A stretch of DNA of 7,727 bases from Ghiorsea sp. Lineage in GTDB: Bacteria > Pseudomonadota > Zetaproteobacteria > Mariprofundales > Mariprofundaceae. The stretch's first letter is position 1; the number at the start of each line of letters is the position of its first letter. The position numbers and the translations under genes were made by a program. The DNA is taken from NCBI GenBank assembly GCA_030950765.1, contig JAUZQX010000176.1, positions 1 through 7,727 of the forward strand. Reading direction: 5' to 3'. Below are positions 6,722 through 7,727 of the stretch, one piece after another. Below the pieces are notes generated by a model. The model saw only the letters and a list, made by a program, of their open reading frames with translations, was not told the origin of the DNA and made no database searches.

Positions 6722-7165
6722 ATGCTTATTCGAGAAATTGCAAGCAATGATGCTGTATCTGTTTCGAAAGAAGACACACTTCGTAAAGCCGTATCAAAAA
6801 TGCTGTTACACAACTGTGCTTCTGTTACCGTAACGGATGGCGACAACAACCTTATCGGTGTTGTTACTATTCGTGACATCATGATGCCACTATACCCTGA
6901 ACAAGGTGAATACGTGCATGATAGTCTAGGTGCACGTGATTTTGAAGGCATGGAAGAAGGTTACAATAAAGTATTAGAAAAAACAGTTGGTGATGTTATG
7001 ACTGCAAACCCTGTTTCTGTTTCTGCCGACGACCCAATTCTTAAAGCACTATCTTTCATGGGGTTGCGCAACTTACGCCGTATCCCTGTTGTTGATGGCG
7101 CCAAACTTGTTGGTGTTGTTACTATCGAAGCGATCAACGGTGCGATGTTTATTGAGCATGGTTAA
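6722..7165 (+). CDS. stand-alone CBS-domain pair protein, probable nucleotide-binding regulator
   Basis: A 147-residue cytoplasmic protein made almost wholly of two CBS domains (about 1-54 and 87-141), which together fold as a Bateman module. Such modules bind adenine nucleotides or S-adenosylmethionine and usually control a partner enzyme or channel. The cores are VTVTDGDNNLIGVVTIRDI (35-53) and RRIPVVDGAKLVGVVTIEAI (119-138). The first ends in the ribose-binding pattern T-x-x-D (Thr49, Asp52), but the second has Ala137 in place of the Asp. Between them is a charged linker, HDSLGARDFEGMEEGYNKVL (66-85). ATG at 6722 has AGGGAG 8 nt upstream. No fused catalytic or DNA-binding domain is present, and neither neighbour is an obvious partner, so its target is unknown. 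It is the only protein gene on the plus strand. I see no convincing promoter; TATGAT at 6629-6634 lacks a -35. Confidence 0.9.
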   Translation: MLIREIASNDAVSVSKEDTLRKAVSKMLLHNCASVTVTDGDNNLIGVVTIRDIMMPLYPEQGEYVHDSLGARDFEGMEEGYNKVLEKTVGDVMTANPVSVSADDPILKALSFMGLRNLRRIPVVDGAKLVGVVTIEAINGAMFIEHG

Positions 7166-7175
7166 ATAAGTTTAG

Positions 7176-7204
7176 ATAGAGCCCTGATTCATTTAGGGCT
7201 CTAT
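7176..7204. terminator. hairpin between convergent genes, probable bidirectional terminator
   Basis: ATAGAGCCCT (7176-7185) and AGGGCTCTAT (7195-7204) form a perfect 10-bp stem with a 9-nt loop. It begins 10 nt after the stop of the CBS gene and ends 38 nt before the stop of the opposing gene. Neither side has a clear T run, so it may terminate weakly or mainly protect 3' ends. Confidence 0.6.
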
Positions 7205-7242
7205 GTCTAATCAGTTTATCTTCTTAACAAGCTTAGCTCTCT

Positions 7243-7707
7243 CTAAGATTGCTCTGCACACGTATAAAACGCCACATAAAATTGAACCAAGCCTTCTGCT
7301 GCAACACAATGTAACATTTCTGGAACCACATTAGATTCTTCACCTACGCCAATGACCATACTAGCTTGTCCTTCAGGGCTATATAAAAGCTTACCTTGCA
7401 ACACATGAATTTTTCCCCAAATTCCCATCTTAGTGGTATGATGTTTAAGCAAGCCTTTTGGAATGGTATCTTGTGTAAAGGTGGGTGTTCGCTTGTATTC
7501 CTTTAGACCTTTTGGAAACTCCAAAACATCGCACCGCCTACAATCAAGAACTTCGCCAAGCTTGCTCGCCCTACCCTCTGCCGTTGCCGACCATGGGCGG
7601 TTAAAAAAGGGCGGTTCATGGCGAACATGTTGCCCATGAAAACAATCCAAATCAGCCACCCAATCTTGTTTTTCATCTTGATGGTAACCCACGATTTTTC
7701 GTTTCAT
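7243..7707 (-). CDS. two-domain DUF3565-DUF1971 protein of unknown function
   Basis: A 154-residue soluble protein that I recognise from memory as two small uncharacterised domains joined. The N-terminal part (1-62) is DUF3565-like: KIVGYHQDE at the start, DCFHGQHVRHEPPF at 21-34 and LDCRRCD at 54-60. Cys22, His24, His27, His30, Cys56 and Cys59 could bind a metal; this is inference. The C-terminal part (about 66-149) is DUF1971-like, the cupin-type domain also found in E. coli YeaR and beside TehB: YKRTPTFTQDTIPKGLLKHH (71-90), WGKIHVLQGKLLY (97-109) and VPEMLHCV then VQFYVAFY (128-148). No signal peptide or membrane segment is seen. ATG at 7705-7707 has GGGGGA before it at about 6 nt. DUF1971 relatives are linked to nitrate, nitric oxide or tellurite responses, but nothing here shows such a role. 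The promoter lies beyond the window end. Confidence 0.85.
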   Translation of the reverse strand: MKRKIVGYHQDEKQDWVADLDCFHGQHVRHEPPFFNRPWSATAEGRASKLGEVLDCRRCDVLEFPKGLKEYKRTPTFTQDTIPKGLLKHHTTKMGIWGKIHVLQGKLLYSPEGQASMVIGVGEESNVVPEMLHCVAAEGLVQFYVAFYTCAEQS

Positions 7708-7727
7708 CGCTGTTCCCCCAAATGAAT

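Noticed and set aside
6525..6833. A plus-strand frame starting in the gap and running into the CBS gene.
   Set aside because: It lacks a Shine-Dalgarno site, overlaps the CBS gene out of frame and has no recognisable domain.
6715..6951. A 78-codon minus-strand frame opposite the CBS gene.
   Set aside because: It is antisense to a clearly recognisable CBS-domain gene and shows no protein family features.
1..7727. CRISPR array, insertion sequence, prophage or toxin-antitoxin module.
   Set aside because: No spaced direct repeats, transposase, integrase, attachment-site duplication or small paired genes were seen; the locus is conserved core genome. tRNA genes at the edges are possible integration sites, but no inserted DNA is visible here.

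Overview
The window is a conserved bacterial chromosome segment built around the trigger factor / Clp / Lon protein quality-control cluster. The gene order on the minus strand (tRNA-Leu, tig, clpP, clpX, lon, hupB, tRNA-Val, tRNA-Asp) is the classic proteobacterial order. The protein sequences, the encoded CCA tails on the tRNAs and the sigma70-like promoters point to a Gram-negative proteobacterium of moderate to low GC. I cannot place it to genus; a gamma- or zeta-proteobacterium is a reasonable guess, but this is inference only.

Layout, left to right: a tRNA-Asp(GUC) cut by the window edge and a complete tRNA-Val(UAC), 1 nt apart (1-124); hupB for the HU nucleoid protein with a clear promoter (203-539); lon, which starts at a TTG codon (561-2987); a roughly 145-nt gap holding the clpX terminator, a candidate lon promoter and an 18-bp inverted repeat over its -35 region (2988-3131); clpX, clpP and tig packed end to end (3132-6344); a terminator and then tRNA-Leu(UAG) with its own promoter (6376-6572). 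After a divergent gap of about 220 nt there is a plus-strand gene for a stand-alone CBS-domain pair (6722-7165). It converges, across a strong hairpin, on a minus-strand gene for a two-domain DUF3565-DUF1971 protein (7243-7707).

How they work together: trigger factor meets nascent chains at the ribosome exit. ClpX unfolds substrates and feeds them to ClpP. Lon degrades damaged and regulatory proteins by itself. HU compacts DNA and in enterobacteria is itself a Lon substrate. The tig-clpP-clpX genes overlap or nearly touch, so they are probably one translationally coupled transcript. lon and hupB each appear to have their own promoter.

I see no mobile element, CRISPR array, phage gene or toxin-antitoxin pair. 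Most of the window is ordinary core genome. The parts deserving a second look are the regulatory DNA before lon, the terminator squeezed between tRNA-Leu and tig, and the two poorly understood small proteins at the right end.
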